From: Angiostrongylus vasorum
Lineage: Eukaryota > Nematoda > Chromadorea > Rhabditida > Metastrongylidae
DNA length: 64,000 nt
Reading direction: 5' to 3'
Assembly (NCBI GenBank): GCA_018806985.1
Contig: JADANN010000450.1
Span: 1,730,835-1,794,834, forward strand
Position 1 is the first letter of the stretch. Each line of letters starts with the position of its first letter. The notes below the pieces were generated by a model. It had not been told where the DNA came from. It worked only from the letters and a program-made list of their open reading frames with translations, and did not search any database. Both the position numbers and the translations under genes were made by a program. This document shows, piece by piece, positions 35,799-47,724 of the stretch.

Positions 35799-38700
35799 TT
35801 AAAGAAGATTTGAAGGTTGAGAAAGCTCTACAAATGGATGCCGTACGAATTGGCAACACGTCGTACTACCGACACTGCATAGATTAAACGAGCTAGCCGC
35901 GAAATTCTGCCTCATCTACCTTACTCACCATACTTCTCGCTTAGCCATTGCCACTTCTTCATGCTGTCGGCAGCTCTCTGTGGCAAAAAGTTTTTAATTG
36001 TTTCAGAAACCAAGTCGACTGGAACTACTTCCGAGGACCTCATTGCCCCCAGAACTCTAAAAATTTGTTAAATCGGAATATGTAAACTTGTCTCTCGTTA
36101 ACACAATGTGCACTGGTTTTTTATTTCGATTGATAAAAATTATTGTGAGCTGAGGAATACCACCTTAGAGACACATGTTGAAATTGTGCGTTGATTTGTG
36201 AACATTGTAATTTTATGAGGTCCTCAGCAATTTATGGTCGCCAGTACACTTTTTTTCATGTTTAAAGAGTTTCGACAAAACTTGTTTCCCGTACAACAAA
36301 CTTGTCAGGGTTTGGAAAAAAGGAAAACCAGATGGTGGAGGAGAGGAAATATGTACAGTGCTTATAGCTTAACTCTAGGGCGATCGTTTCCAGATGCTAA
36401 GTGTTGATTCAATTTGCAGCCTAGTTGTTATGCATGAGAGAAATGCGAGCAAAAGCAGCATACAGCAAATTCGACTTGTGTAGACGTTTGCATCGAGCAG
36501 CTTTTACTTACTTACATACTAGAAAGAGCTTACTCATAAACGGGTTTGCCTTGTTCGAGTTAATAGCATGTTGCGTTATTATGGTAAATCACCCAGCTGT
36601 CGTGACTCGCTAACATGTTGATCACGAGCGCGTGCTCCTACATGGTGAGGACGCAATAGCTGTTATTTTCGTGAAGCCACTTATGGCCGAGCTTGGATTC
36701 TGGTGTAATATCGTCTTCTAGAAACGATTGTCATACCTATCCACTGCCAGTCTTGAAACTCGTGCTAGGAGCGGTAAAGCGTGAGAAGAAACGACACACT
36801 GTGGAACCACGCATTATGCTTTTTTCCCAATATGGGATCAATGCTGGCAGTGATGCTGCGCACAGCCTTATTAAAGCAGTTACTCGTAATACGTGACAAC
36901 TTGATGTCGATTTTCGTACACCGTGTTTCCCCTCGTTTTCCTTATGATACGAATTCCTGATGCGGTGCTAAACGTAGAATTTATTCTTAGGCAGCATTAT
37001 GAATAATAGAAGGAAACTCAACTACTTTTGGCAGTTGAAGATGCGTTTTCGAATAAGCAAATTAACATCATTGCCATGGTTGTATGTCATTTGGATCATA
37101 GTTGCAAGACGCTAAAATCTCACTCCACTGAACCATAACAGTTCACTGCTATAAGGTTTTCATTACTTCTGTCTGGACTGCCACGCACAACAGAGACTTA
37201 GAAGACTCAAGAAAAGGAGATATGTTGAGACTAGATCCATGTAATATAAAAGAAGTGTCCTTTTCACACGCATTTTTCTAGCAAAAACACAGCCATCTTT
37301 CTGTGTTAACTGTATGAAATGAACATTTAATGTTGCTAAGACATCGCTTCAGTTTTCACGTACAGATCGGAGAAGCCTGCTCAGTCGTTCTTTCTGAATA
37401 ACATTCGTCTCTTCATCTGCTAACACCAGCTGTGTTTCTTCATAATTTCTCCTTTCTTCCAGATGATCCTTTCCACAGCTTTCTCTTTTAATGATCGCAT
37501 TCTGAATTCGCATTAGAAACAAGTGGGAACAGGATGTGATTATGAGTTTTACAGAGAACGCAAAATGTCGGATAGCCAAGCATCTTGATGTCGTAATCTG
37601 TTTTCAATAGCTGCTGCTTTGTGCTCATAACAGCACGTTAATGTCTAAAGCACATATAGACTTGCAAAATACCACTTTTTGATTTTAAAATACAACTGTT
37701 CCCATTATTAATGGCTTGTAGATGAGAATCAAGAGCGAAAAGAAAAAAACAGTAGGACAGACGCTGCTACTGCAGTACCGTCTCTAGTTGTTTAGTGGTA
37801 ATCTAAATATATGTGGTTTTTCCCTTTTCTGCTTCTGTTTAGTAAACACGAGGTGTTATTTTATTTCTTTATTTACGTACAAGCTGACGTTTCGGCGCAT
37901 TCGTCTTCCTTAGTCAACTTGACCTTTCCAGGCTCTGAGGAAGGCGAATCCGCCGAAACGTCAGCTTGTACGTAAATAAAGAAATAAAATAACACCTCGT
38001 GTTTGCTAAACAGAAGCAGAAAGAATTATTCAATCAATGCCAAGGGTAACAGAAAGTCGGACGTGGGAGTTACTGCAATATGTGGTTTTGTTATTTGGAG
38101 CATTCTCAGATCCGCTCATCTACAAATGACGGAAGGAACAATAGAAACTGTGACAACTGAAATGAAAATAAATTGTGGTCAGCAAATCTTCCATCACGAA
38201 GTTCATTATCGACGTATTCAGTCTACAGAAAACTTTTTATACTGACAAATCTGAAAACGAGGCCTTTCTAACTTGACCGTTGTTCGTTTCAGCACAATGT
38301 CTAAGAAAAAAATCGAATTGAAGTCGACCAATCGCAAGACTGTGGTTTGTTTGTAGCCCTCTAGAGAATCCCGCAGCAGAGACCACCATAAGATAAGTAG
38401 CTTATTATTCAGAGTGAACAGAGTCACTCAAATATTTGCGCTTAGCGGTTTGAAGTCTGCGATTATGAGTTAAGGTGGTGATATCAGCGAATTCGGCGCG
38501 ACTCACCTTCTGCATCCAGGCGAACACCATCTCCATACAACTCCTTTTTTACAGCCTGGGATATCCTGAAGACGTTCAGTTGATCTCCTTGTTATAATCA
38601 GCTTTAAATAAACAAGAGAATGTCACCAAAAATATGTTAGAGATTCCAAGGAGTGCACTAAAGAGTGTTGGCATTGTGTACCATCTGTTGCCGGAGTTTT

Positions 38701-39650
38701 CTTTTGTTATTAAGATTATTGCTATTATTATTTTTATTTTAATTATCGCTTTGTTGTCTACTCACTTATCACTGACATCGACCACTTCTATGCGACAACT
38801 GCAAAGGAATTTGTACCACCCGTACGTAATCAAGGTTATCATTTGCCGCTTTTCAGCATCATTGAATGATCCCAATCCTGTCGGTCTTAAGACTACGTCG
38901 TAAACGCCTCGGTTGCCACTATGGTGTTTGATGAGCGTCAAAATCAACCTTGTGCTCACACTAAGGTAAGGTTAAACGACAAGTTGAGCTTCTTTTCCTT
39001 GCTGGCTGACGTATACGTTCCACATGTAGGAAGACATACCCTTGCATGCATGGAGATGTGTGCTAACGCACACGCGAATTTTATCCTCCACGTCGGTTAG
39101 ATCAAAAATCGTGCAATAAAGTGACCGGGAAGCAGTCAGGAGATGAACCGATTCATATACGACATCACTAAACTGGCTTAGACTTCATGTCAAAGGACAT
39201 GTCTCCTTCTAATTGCTCCATAGTGGCGGAGTTCCCTCCGTCAGCACACAACAGATGGGTTGATGGATCGTAAACATCGACTTCCTTGAGCAATAAACCC
39301 TCGAAGCGGCATTTTTTGGCTGAAGCGATTCAATTAGTGGTACCTTCGAGCGTCTTCGTGCACTTTTTTCATGGAAACAATCCATGATGACGATGAGTTG
39401 GGGCGTACCATTGTGATGTGGAGAAGTTTCACAAAAAAGATCATACGTTTGTCATGACCATCAGTGGGTAAACTGGCTCAACATTGACTTCAGAGTAGAT
39501 TCAGAGAAGTCCACTTTATAAACTGACCATAACGACAAAGATCACCCGTTTAAATCACAACTCCACTCAACAAAGAGATCCTTCGTGTGCGAAATTAACA
39601 TCATTGTGGCAATAGTTTAGTTCAATCATTGTTGAGGTTGCCCTAATATC
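35799..39650 (-). CDS. Gene B: CUB-like extracellular protein, seven exons
   Basis: Exons 39572-39650, 39169-39319, 38766-38960, 38507-38565, 36642-36717, 35929-36056 and 35799-35827 (stop TAA) join in phase throughout. The strongest splice sites are GTGAGT at 38506 and 35928 and GTAGGA at 36641. The region from CRFEGLLLKEVDVYDP through LLCADGGNSAT to VYVSTRLILTLIKHHSGNRG and YDVVLRP resembles a CUB fold: Cys, LxVYD, LLC-x-x-GG, a strand, then a gap and a closing strand. It is followed by about 120 residues that I cannot place. Being secreted or extracellular is inference from the CUB resemblance. It lies downstream of gene V on the same strand and could be its 3' part. The first exon, the TTTA/GTGATG donor at 39169 and the 29-base last exon are the least certain. 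Confidence 0.55.
37372..37580 (-). other. Open frame in gene B intron
   Basis: A charged, Glu/Lys-rich stretch (NAIIKRESCGKDHLEERRNY and onward) with an aattcag acceptor and a TCT/GTACGT donor looks exon-like, but its phase does not fit between the gene B exons at 38507 and 36717. It could be an alternative exon, an exon of a nested gene, or chance. Confidence 0.2.
37825..38130. repeat. Inverted PLE-terminal pair
   Basis: Arms at about 37830-37912 and 37932-38020 are reverse complements. Each includes an AAATAAAGAAATAAAATAA stretch and the hammerhead-like motif. The plus arm runs on into the same leader-like sequence found next to the 5.3-kb element. Lies in a gene B intron. Confidence 0.75.
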
Positions 39651-39689
39651 CTGCAAAATGGGGAAAGTGAGGAAATTGCAGGTGTTCAA

Positions 39690-40142
39690 GTGAAGAAAAC
39701 CATTAAGATTGCCATGAAAATGAGAACACTTTCTTCCCCAGATAGTTCTCGGAAGGCAAAAGATTATGCACGTAACGATGAAGAGTTGCACTGTCTTTCC
39801 AATAAAAAAATAAGACTTCATATGGAGGTTAAAGGATTTTTTGAAACATTGTTATCTTCTGTGCTTGCTGATAACGACACCGACTGCTGCAGGTTGGATT
39901 GTCTGGAGGAAACAAAAGGTTATCAAATGACAACCACTATCAGCAACCATCTATGTACCATCTGTATCAGCTTGTATAAAAGAGCGCTGCTAATTGAGGC
40001 TGCGTCATTCGAACTTCGAACAGTGCTCCACTGGATTCAACCCGATGCGATCACGAAAACCCACATCGGAAAAACGAAAGACTGCGGACAATTCGGTCGG
40101 ATCAACCCAGCTCTGAGAAAGGTGAACCCCACTAAATGTTAG
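39690..40142 (+). mobile_element. Element-2 fragment with a chance 150-codon frame
   Basis: The second half matches by eye the 41.7-41.9 kb repeat (the GCTGCAGAG/GAGTGATGCTCCACT region), so this is transposon-derived even though it stays open for 150 codons. No domain is seen in the translation. Confidence 0.4.
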
Positions 40143-40504
40143 CCTAATAAAGTTTTTTTTGAAATGAAGCTTATGTTAGTTTACCAGTGAAAAAACACAT
40201 TCCGAGAAAAATAGGAGTTTTAAAGCAAAATTATCAAAGGACGCTTGTCTCAAAAAACTTATGAGCGGATTTTATTTTGTTGTTACATGACCCGACATCA
40301 CACGCAGCGTATTGTGCGGATACCATCACTCCTTGTCCAAGAATGGTTTCCTCGCATCCACCATCTAAGAAGGTAGTCGAGCTCTTTGATGGGTAAATTT
40401 AGATGCTTCTTGAGGATTTTTTTTCGCTTTATTAACGAATGTCGCTGAATGTTGGTTAAGTGAAATCTTTCTCTTATCTAGAAATAGCCATGATACAGCG
40501 TTTC

Positions 40505-40600
40505 CACGTGGATTAGAAGAAGCTTATGCCAGACAAATGTGATACCAGCCCCGACTCTGGAAAGATGCGAAACTTGGTGGGCTCGTCGCCAAGTCGTAGT
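40505..40600 (-). repeat. SINE-A core fragment
   Basis: Reversed CCCACCAAG..GTCGG..GTATCACATTTGTCTGG segment only. It accounts for part of a 118-codon open frame there. Confidence 0.45.
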
Positions 40601-41239
40601 AGAGCAAAGGTGGCTTGGGCTGTCCACGTAATGAAAGGAATCACTAGCACTGTGCTATTCGTCCCATGAGCGGAAAATCCGACGTAAAGTCGTGGAAGTT
40701 GCGAGAAGCCATAAACACAACTTCGTGCACAGTTCTGTAGAAAAGTAGCGCAAGGCGACAAAAAGGACCACAATCTCAGATATTCAGCCAATAGCCTGGT
40801 TGTTAATGAGCTTACTATTAGCCAAGAAGAATGAATGCAGCTCGAGATTTGATCGCTTCTCACCGACAACTGACGGCGTTGAAAATGGGAGCGACTAGAA
40901 TGCGCTGTGCAGAAGCTCGTTTATTTCTGATTAAGCTGCTTGTTCTTTTCGAGATCCTCTAGGGTTACGCTTTTTCCAAATCGACAACATGTAACGCAGA
41001 GTTGCAACTAGGTACCTAGAAAGAGAGGCATTGATTCCTCGCAGTGGTTTGTTATAAGCTCGGGTTCGGAGAGAATTCTCCAAGTTCTTTTCAGTTTGAG
41101 GTATTATATAGGAAATCCCAGATTTATATTGCCTTAAACTGCCGAAGAACTCCATCTGGTCATGGTATGGCACTAAACTACTGAAGGTATAGTGCATAAT
41201 AGGAGAAAAAATAAAGCAATGTAAAATAAAAAAAGAGCG

Positions 41240-42770
41240 CAGTCATTATAGACAGTATTATTTACCCTGCACAGAATAGTCTCTATCGAATCACCTGTCC
41301 CGTATATATAGTAAGCAATTTCCTCAAAAATATGTGCTGCTGTCATACAATCTACTAGATTTCAAATCACTTCACATAAGGCCTGCATGGCAAGCTGAAA
41401 GAAGGGAATCAACTGCCACACGAACTAATCAACACATTTGGTGCATTGGCCGACTGAACGAACTCAAAGATATTAAAGGATTTTCAACCGCGCCCAACGA
41501 CGCAACCTAGACTCTTCAAATTACCACGGGAACGAGAACATGGAACATCTACAGTCATGGAAACAACTAGCCTTACCATTAAGGGGTTACTCGATGGGAA
41601 GCGATACAATCGACTCACAACGGCAAGGCGAACAAGAACTTAAGAAGAATTAGTACAATATTACATATTCTATGTACTAGTTGACATAATTCCGACCGCT
41701 GCAGAGTGGATTATCCGTTGAAAAACAAACTAATACCAACAGATAACAGTATCAAGGAAAACCGCCCTCTATAAAAGAGCATCGCCGGATGAGGATGGCT
41801 CATTCGAGAGTGATGCTCCACTAAGGAAGATCCAGGTCGACGCACGACGAAGACGCCACATCGAGAACACGAACAACTGTGGACCATCGACTTGGATGAT
41901 CGGCTCTGAGGAAGGCTAAATCGTCGAAACGTCAGCCATCGAGCAACGCTAACAACAATGACAACTTAAGCAAAGTAACAGCTCAACAAGGACAGTTCAT
42001 AAGAATATATATATAATAATAAAATATGTGGAGCCAATAATAACTTAACATCCTTCGAGAAACAGAACAAACTCATATGGGCAAGAAGAGAGCGTCCTCG
42101 TCAGCTTGAACAGAAGGTTCAGTAGTGGCTAATCGGCGATCCGGAAATGCATGGCAAATAGCACGCATAACCAATTAGCACATCTCAGCTAAACATGTTG
42201 GTAACCTCAAATGGAGCACCCCACATTAACAAACGGGCAATATTTAGATGATCTCTAATCTACTTAAGCCATTAGAGTTAGGAGATAGTAAACCACAGAA
42301 CGATATTACCGACAGCAGTGGTATAAACAACTCTGATGACCAAGAAACAGTAACAAACAAGGAGAACTATCATGGAAGCAGTACAACCTTCGCCCCAAGG
42401 TAAAAGGCAACACATGCAATACGATTACACTTTCAGAGAGGCGACCAGCATAGAGATTATTTTTTACCCTGTAGAAGATAGTCTCTATCTTACCATCAGG
42501 CTCGTGTGCATAGTACATACTTGTGCCAACACTATTTACTGTTATCATATAATCTAGCGGATTTCAAATTAATCAACAAAATGTCCGCATGGAAGGGCGA
42601 AACAAGAGAAGTAGCTACCACATGAACTCGACAAATCATCGTAAAATAGCAAAACTGCCACCTTGCAACGAACTGGCATAAAACGAATAGTTACAAACTG
42701 AACAGTTTTATGTATGACGAAACTCCCTAAATACGGGCGAATTTGAACCGGTTTGTTGCGAGTTGACATG
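41240..42770 (+). mobile_element. Element-2 repeat cluster
   Basis: Two related units: 41240-42000 and 42440-42770 both begin with TTTACCCTG..AGTCTCTATC-like text. The first ends with a hammerhead-like motif at 41898-41945 (CTGAGGAAGGC, then GTCGAAACGTCAGC). Related pieces occur at 13105-13200, 39.9-40.1, 56.29-56.57 and 57.55-57.86 kb. No coding frame is seen. Probably non-autonomous. Confidence 0.45.
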
Positions 42771-43031
42771 TTATATCACCATCAAGTAACAAACAGTCAA
42801 ATGTGGAGCAGAAGTAATGATGTAGTTCCTGTGAGACATAATAAAATTCACCACATGTATTGACTACTACGGTGAGCTGAATTTGAGCTTTCCTCAAACA
42901 CCTCATCACGTCGATTCTACAGAAATCTTTGGTAGGCTGTTCGGGATAGGCACCCTCATATATAGACCACATCTATCCGTAAGAGACCGACATTCGGCGA
43001 ATCGAATGACGTTGATGGATAGGAAAAATAA

Positions 43032-43312
43032 CAGGATAAAGCTGCAGGCATTGATCAATCCCTGAGGGATACGCCATGCATTAGACATTACTGAGCATCG
43101 TTAGAGGTGATTAAATGCATACCTGGCTTATACAATTGCTCCGGTGGCCTAGCGATGTATCAAGTCAGCGGTATTACCCATTGAGGCAATTCTGGTACCA
43201 ACTCTCCGATCACGGAGGGATGGAAGGCTTAGCAACCCTAGCTCGCAGGATCGAACCACTGACCACTTGTATATTGCAGTGCACCTCTAACCACTCTGCT
43301 ACACACGCCATC
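43032..43312 (-). repeat. SINE-A copy
   Basis: Reverse copy from GGATAAAGCTGCAGGCATTG to the head at 43312. Confidence 0.75.
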
Positions 43313-43354
43313 GAATGAAGTCTACGGAAGAATAAGAAATACAGGATTCCATGT

Positions 43355-43440
43355 CAACAAAGCGAGTTTGTTGGGGTCCTCCTGGAGAAAAAGGATGTGC
43401 TGGAAAACTATGGTGCGCGACAGATATGAAAGGAGACGTA
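43355..43440 (+). pseudogene. Possible collagen-like fragment
   Basis: CWGPPGEKGCAGKL gives four Gly-x-y triplets before the pattern is lost (WCATDMKGDV). There are too few triplets to call a cuticle collagen. It may be a decayed scrap or chance. Confidence 0.2.
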
Positions 43441-44004
43441 AATACCGTCTTTTCTTTCAAATCGAGTCAGCCAATTAGTAACGGGATAACAGCTTATGGC
43501 GAAGAAAACTATACGGGTAGAAATCAAGGAACTGCTAAGAGCAGTTGTTTTTAAGTGAATAGCAATAGAAATATGCTGCAAGTAAAGGTTTCCTCAGCGG
43601 GATATGAATTTTGTTGAAAAAAACTCGTAGTTCAGATCGTGGGAGTAACATGCACTCCATCTAAATCAATAAGGGTCATTTCAATAGGCTTAGTGGATTT
43701 ACCGATGTCAAGACGAGAATCACGTTGAAAACCAGATAAATTTTTGATCCATACAGATTTTTTTGCGTATTCGAAAATCGTATATTCAGCTCAGAGAAAT
43801 ATTTAATGAAAGCTATCAATCTAAAAAGGCTTCATGGATTTTTTTCTTCATCCTTGCAAAAGCGAATTAGGAATCAGACTAGTTTGCTGTTAACGAAACC
43901 TATTATGTGCTTACAATGAGAGCAACTTGGCTCAGAAAACTTTGTAAATAGGCAGGTGGTGATAACGGTGGCGATAAAAGCACTGATATTACTAGTCATA
44001 ACAC

Positions 44005-44007
<3 letters not shown>

Positions 44008-44048
<41 letters not shown>

Positions 44049-44050
44049 GC
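44008..44050 (+). repeat. (TAA)n microsatellite
   Basis: About 14 TAA units. Confidence 0.95.
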
Positions 44051-44284
44051 AATAATAATATTAACATACTCTTTCATTGCAACGGAGCGAAAGGCCAAAG
44101 TCATTATTGGCCACTAAGAGAAAAAAAAGAGGAATCCTTAAATACTGGAATGTCAGCCATAATAAAGATTTGAAAGGAACTCGTGCAAGCTAAGAGGTAG
44201 CTCAAGATAGTATTGAAAACGGTTGTTCATGGAATGTTTAGAAAATCGACGATTTTTTACTATTTTCATGATAATAACACCTGG

Positions 44285-45290
44285 AGTTCTTTTGAGACTC
44301 TTTTTTATTATCGCACTTTGCAAGCTTATAAATGAGCACCTAGTTGGGAAACTTAAAGTCAAATAAAACACTTTACTAGGCGAGCCCAGGACACAGCAAC
44401 ATAACGGAGATGATTTTGAGGTAAAAGTCACTATCCTCGCAGAGGAGTCCAAAACTCTTGAAGCGTATTGAGTAAATTCCAAGAAACTGCAATTAATTGA
44501 TTAATCAAAAACTAAGAGCAAGCAAGAATGCACAGATATCACACGTGATCTCAAACAGCATTTCGAACTGATATTTTAACGTGAGAGCGGCTCACTACCC
44601 TCCCATGTGAACTCTGCACGGCTGGTCTCCATCAAATAATTGGAGCACTTAGAAGGAAGAAAACAGTGAATATTTAAAAGAAGCTATTTGTTGCAGCGAT
44701 TGGAATTTGTGTAATGAACCACAATGACTGCCGTACTTGCAAAACTCGGAATGCCAGGTGAGCTTCAATTACTCCTTCCGAGGTCATTCCTTTTAATGGG
44801 TGATTGCTGATAGCAGCACTAAGTAACGTAAGGTAAAAGTGGGTAAGAACAATGAAAAAACTAGTCTAGTAAAAACATTAAAACTAGTAGAGTAAAAAAA
44901 CTGATTGAGAGAAACGCAAAGCTCTATGGTGCAGTGAGAAACACGTGAGTCTACGGAGAAGGTAATCACATGTTCGAAGCGCGCCGAAGGTCCTGAATTT
45001 TGCAAATATCTCAACATTATTGTGGTTGTATTTCGCACCACATAATACCTTTCCATAAAAGAATAATAGGCAGCAAAAAGAGAAACATTTACCTATTGGG
45101 TTCCTTTCTCCGTTGAGGTTATGAAAGTGTTTGACTGAGTAGATTGCGAGACAATTGGACCTCGCCGGACTTTGAAGAAAGCGAAACCACCGAAACGTCG
45201 GCTATTGTGAATTAATAAATGCTGTAACAAAAATTTCGTACTTGCTCATCAAGAATACATTGAATTGTCGATCAATGCCGAGACAAATAG
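44285..45290 (+). mobile_element. PLE 3' end interrupted by a SINE-B copy
   Basis: 44285-44715 matches the tail of the PLE GIY-YIG and 3' region. The element resumes at about 45115 (GAGGTTATGAAAGTGTTTG) and continues through a hammerhead-like motif at 45165-45215. The interrupting 400 bases contain a SINE-B copy. Confidence 0.6.
44715..45090 (+). repeat. SINE-B copy nested in a PLE
   Basis: A-box-like TATGGTGCAGTGAGAAACAC and B-box-like CATGTTCGAAGCGCGCC, then the TTTGCAAATATCTCAACATT tail. Splits the PLE at 44.3-45.3 kb. Confidence 0.55.
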
Positions 45291-45699
45291 GAAGTTGGTC
45301 CTGGGATTTGCTCAATGATTTTCAACGCGCCGACATTCCTAATAGTTTCCTTATCAGTAGCTAGTTGATCAAGAGTGCCAACAATAGCCTATCATTCTGC
45401 CCTATGTCTTCGGCAGTGAAATAATACCCGATTAGTAGCAGTTTCATTTTATCTGTGTTAAGAAGAAAATACTGCTATGAACCACGCAGTTTCCCAAAAG
45501 CGAGCGACCTTATATTAACTATGACATTCAATAGGTTGCTGCCATCTTGATGACTTATAAGAAATTGTTAATATAACATTGACTTTATGAAAGCCAGTAT
45601 TTCGGCGGATTTCACCTCCTGTATAGGAAGGAAAGTTCGTATAAAAGTGCACTTTATTGGGTCGAGCACTTTCATAATCTGGAAAAAAAGAGACTCCAT

Positions 45700-46295
45700 A
45701 GATTTTGACTTATTATTTACTGCCTACCCTTTTTAGCGGCAGCGTATGATGTTACGAAATATAACTTTAATGATGCTGAGATATTTGCAAAACTCTGGAC
45801 CGCAGGTGCCTATGGTGGGGAACGAACGCGCTATTGTCCTTTCCGGGTAGTAGCGCGCTCACCACCACACCATGCGGGTCCTCCGTTTCGCCTGTCTCTC
45901 AGCTAGTTCTATTGATCTTTTACCATCAGCAATCAGCCAATCAGAGTTTTGCAAATATCTCAGCATCATTAAAGTTATATTTCGCAACACATACTCTGCC
46001 GCTAAAAAGAGTAGCCAGTAAATAATAAGTCAAAATTGTGATTGTAACTGCAGCCCTCAGCTTAACTGGGTTCGTTGCCGATTTGGACCCCCCCAGATCA
46101 ATCCCGCTGACGGGAGATTGCTGATGGCAAAAGATCAATAGAACTAGCTGAGAGACAGGCGAAACGGAGGACCCGCATGGTGTGGTGGTGAGCGCGCTAC
46201 TCCCCGCAAGGACAATAGCGCGTTCGTTCCCCACCATAGGCACCTGCGGTCCAGAGTTTTGCAAATATCTCAGCATCATTAAAGACTTCATAGAC
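45700..46295. repeat. SINE-B inverted complex
   Basis: A reversed copy (45706-45942) and a forward copy (about 46030-46290) share GGACAATAGCGCG, CACCACACCATGCGGGTCC and flanks as reverse complements. A short forward tail lies between at 45943-46030. The same peptide is therefore encoded on both strands. Confidence 0.75.
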
Positions 46296-46574
46296 TTCAT
46301 CCATTCATGTGGTGGGGCGTTTTTTAAACACTCACTACTTTATGTATAGTTCGATTTGTAGAAAATCTTGCAACCCATGTGGAACTATGAATCACCGCTT
46401 TGAGGTCGAAAGATCAACCAGAGATTTGGCGCGGGGTCATGCATGATAAGTTGGTCAACAATGAGCTCTAATTTTCCTTACTCTATTGTTGATACATAGC
46501 TGATTGCTTTCTGAATTATTGAATGCACAGTCACAGCATATTAAGCAATGATATAATAGTACAATAACGCTCGT

Positions 46575-46760
46575 CTGATCCCTCAGATATGAAAAGGACT
46601 TGTCCCAAGCACGTAGCGAACAGTTACAAACACGTTCCCAGAGAGAAGAAAAGATATCGCAACATTTGGCACGACAATCAGCCATCTCAAATGGCAACGA
46701 AACAACAACCATTGAGATAAAGTTTGGACGAAGAGCTAGGCCCCAAAACAACATTGTTCC
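46575..46760 (+). mobile_element. PLE linker fragment
   Basis: Matches the start of the PLE linker segment (ATATGAAAAGGACTTG onward) as at 6.19 kb, with loss of frame. Confidence 0.45.
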
Positions 46761-46794
46761 AAACCACAGTTAAAAAACTATAGTGAAATTTCGC

Positions 46795-46832
46795 TGTTGT
46801 TGTCGCCGTTGTTGTTGTTGTTGGTTCTGTCA
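46795..46832 (+). repeat. (GTT)n microsatellite
   Basis: GTT repeats with a CGCC interruption. Confidence 0.9.
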
Positions 46833-46844
46833 CTCGGGTCTTCT

Positions 46845-47150
46845 TGATTGGCAGCGGTGCGCTAGAAACTGAAACTGAGGGAGGGAAATTGCTAATAAAC
46901 TAGTTTCGAATCAGTTTGCTCCTTCCAAACACCAAAGATGGCGTCTGCTCACAAAGAAGATTTCGGAAATTTTAAATACTCCTATTCCAGAATTCTTTGG
47001 ACACTCGACTCGACCGAACATTCAACGACATTTAGGGGGAATGTCGGAAATCCCTTACCAGAAGCCGAACGCACGTGCAAATCTAAAAGCTTTCGTGGAT
47101 ATGGAGGGCTGAACGCTAGGAGCTGTTGGAATCTGCACAATAAGTAGTTT
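46845..47150 (+). repeat. SINE-C copy (diverged)
   Basis: Body motif ACATTCAACGACATTTAGGG and the terminal GGAATCTGCACAATAAG; the head is worn. Confidence 0.4.
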
Positions 47151-47189
47151 GAGATCATGCAAGGAAATATTAATTTCATTACAGACTTT

Positions 47190-47452
47190 TTAAAGAGAGT
47201 TTTCAGAAGAACGTTGACTTTAACTGAGGTCGTTCCGTTCTCCCAATCTGCTTCAAATTCTTTATCAACCAGTTTCGAACTAAAAAGAAGATCCATTTAC
47301 AACAAAACTCTCCAGCTTTAATCCTTCATTGAACTAATCATAGATAATGTCGCTGAGCTTTAGAGTAAATAGATCACAAATAACATTGATTTCCTAGAAT
47401 TTTGTCACGCAGCTGTTGTCCATTCGGAGAGATGAGGACCAACTGAAAATTC
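47190..47452 (-). CDS. Candidate further exons downstream of gene V
   Basis: Two stretches: about 47410-47452 after a gaattttcag acceptor, and 47190-47283 after cttctttttag, ending at a GTAATG donor. The second reads SKLVDKEFEADWENGTTSVK and then VNVLLKTLFKK. They join to each other in one frame (GPHLSEWTTAASKLVDKEF), which could be the last VWA helix, but they do not join in phase to the exon at 47602. They may be a continuation of gene V or part of another gene. Confidence 0.35.
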
Positions 47453-47601
47453 ACACTGATCAGACTTCACTGGTGAGCCAAATGTGTACCAATTTGGTTC
47501 CATTAACAATATTTTCTATCTACACTTTAGATTGCATGAAAATACACTATGCTTTTCTCAATAAAGCTTAGAACTAAATTTCAGAAACTTCACTGACATT
47601 T

Positions 47602-47724
47602 CTATTTTTTTGTGATCTCGGCTAACTCTTCCTCGTTTGGTGGCACCCTGGCGTCGTGGATGGCCACCGCTAACATAGTTATGCTTGCTCTTCTGGCTTC
47701 ATCAGCAGCTGTTGAAGGGTCATC
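47602..47724 (-). CDS. Gene V, VWA C-terminal exon
   Basis: After a gatttag acceptor, DDPSTAADEARRASITMLAV and then HDARVPPNEEELAEIT continue the VWA fold directly from TDGYSQ (phase 0 to phase 0) across a 2.9-kb intron. This is the typical VWA text between the TDG strand and the last helix. The frame stops with TAG at 47602-47604 soon after. Either the protein ends here, truncating the last VWA helix, or a donor inside the exon leads on to the candidate exon near 47.2 kb. Confidence 0.6.
   Translation of the reverse strand, partial: DDPSTAADEARRASITMLAVAIHDARVPPNEEELAEITKK

Noticed and set aside
40513..40869. A 118-codon minus-strand frame that looked like a membrane or acid-phosphatase fragment
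   Set aside because: The C-terminal third is a reversed SINE-A core and the remainder has no splice or domain support.
44008..44050. Short direct repeats suggesting a CRISPR array
   Set aside because: It is a trinucleotide microsatellite in eukaryotic DNA; no spacers.
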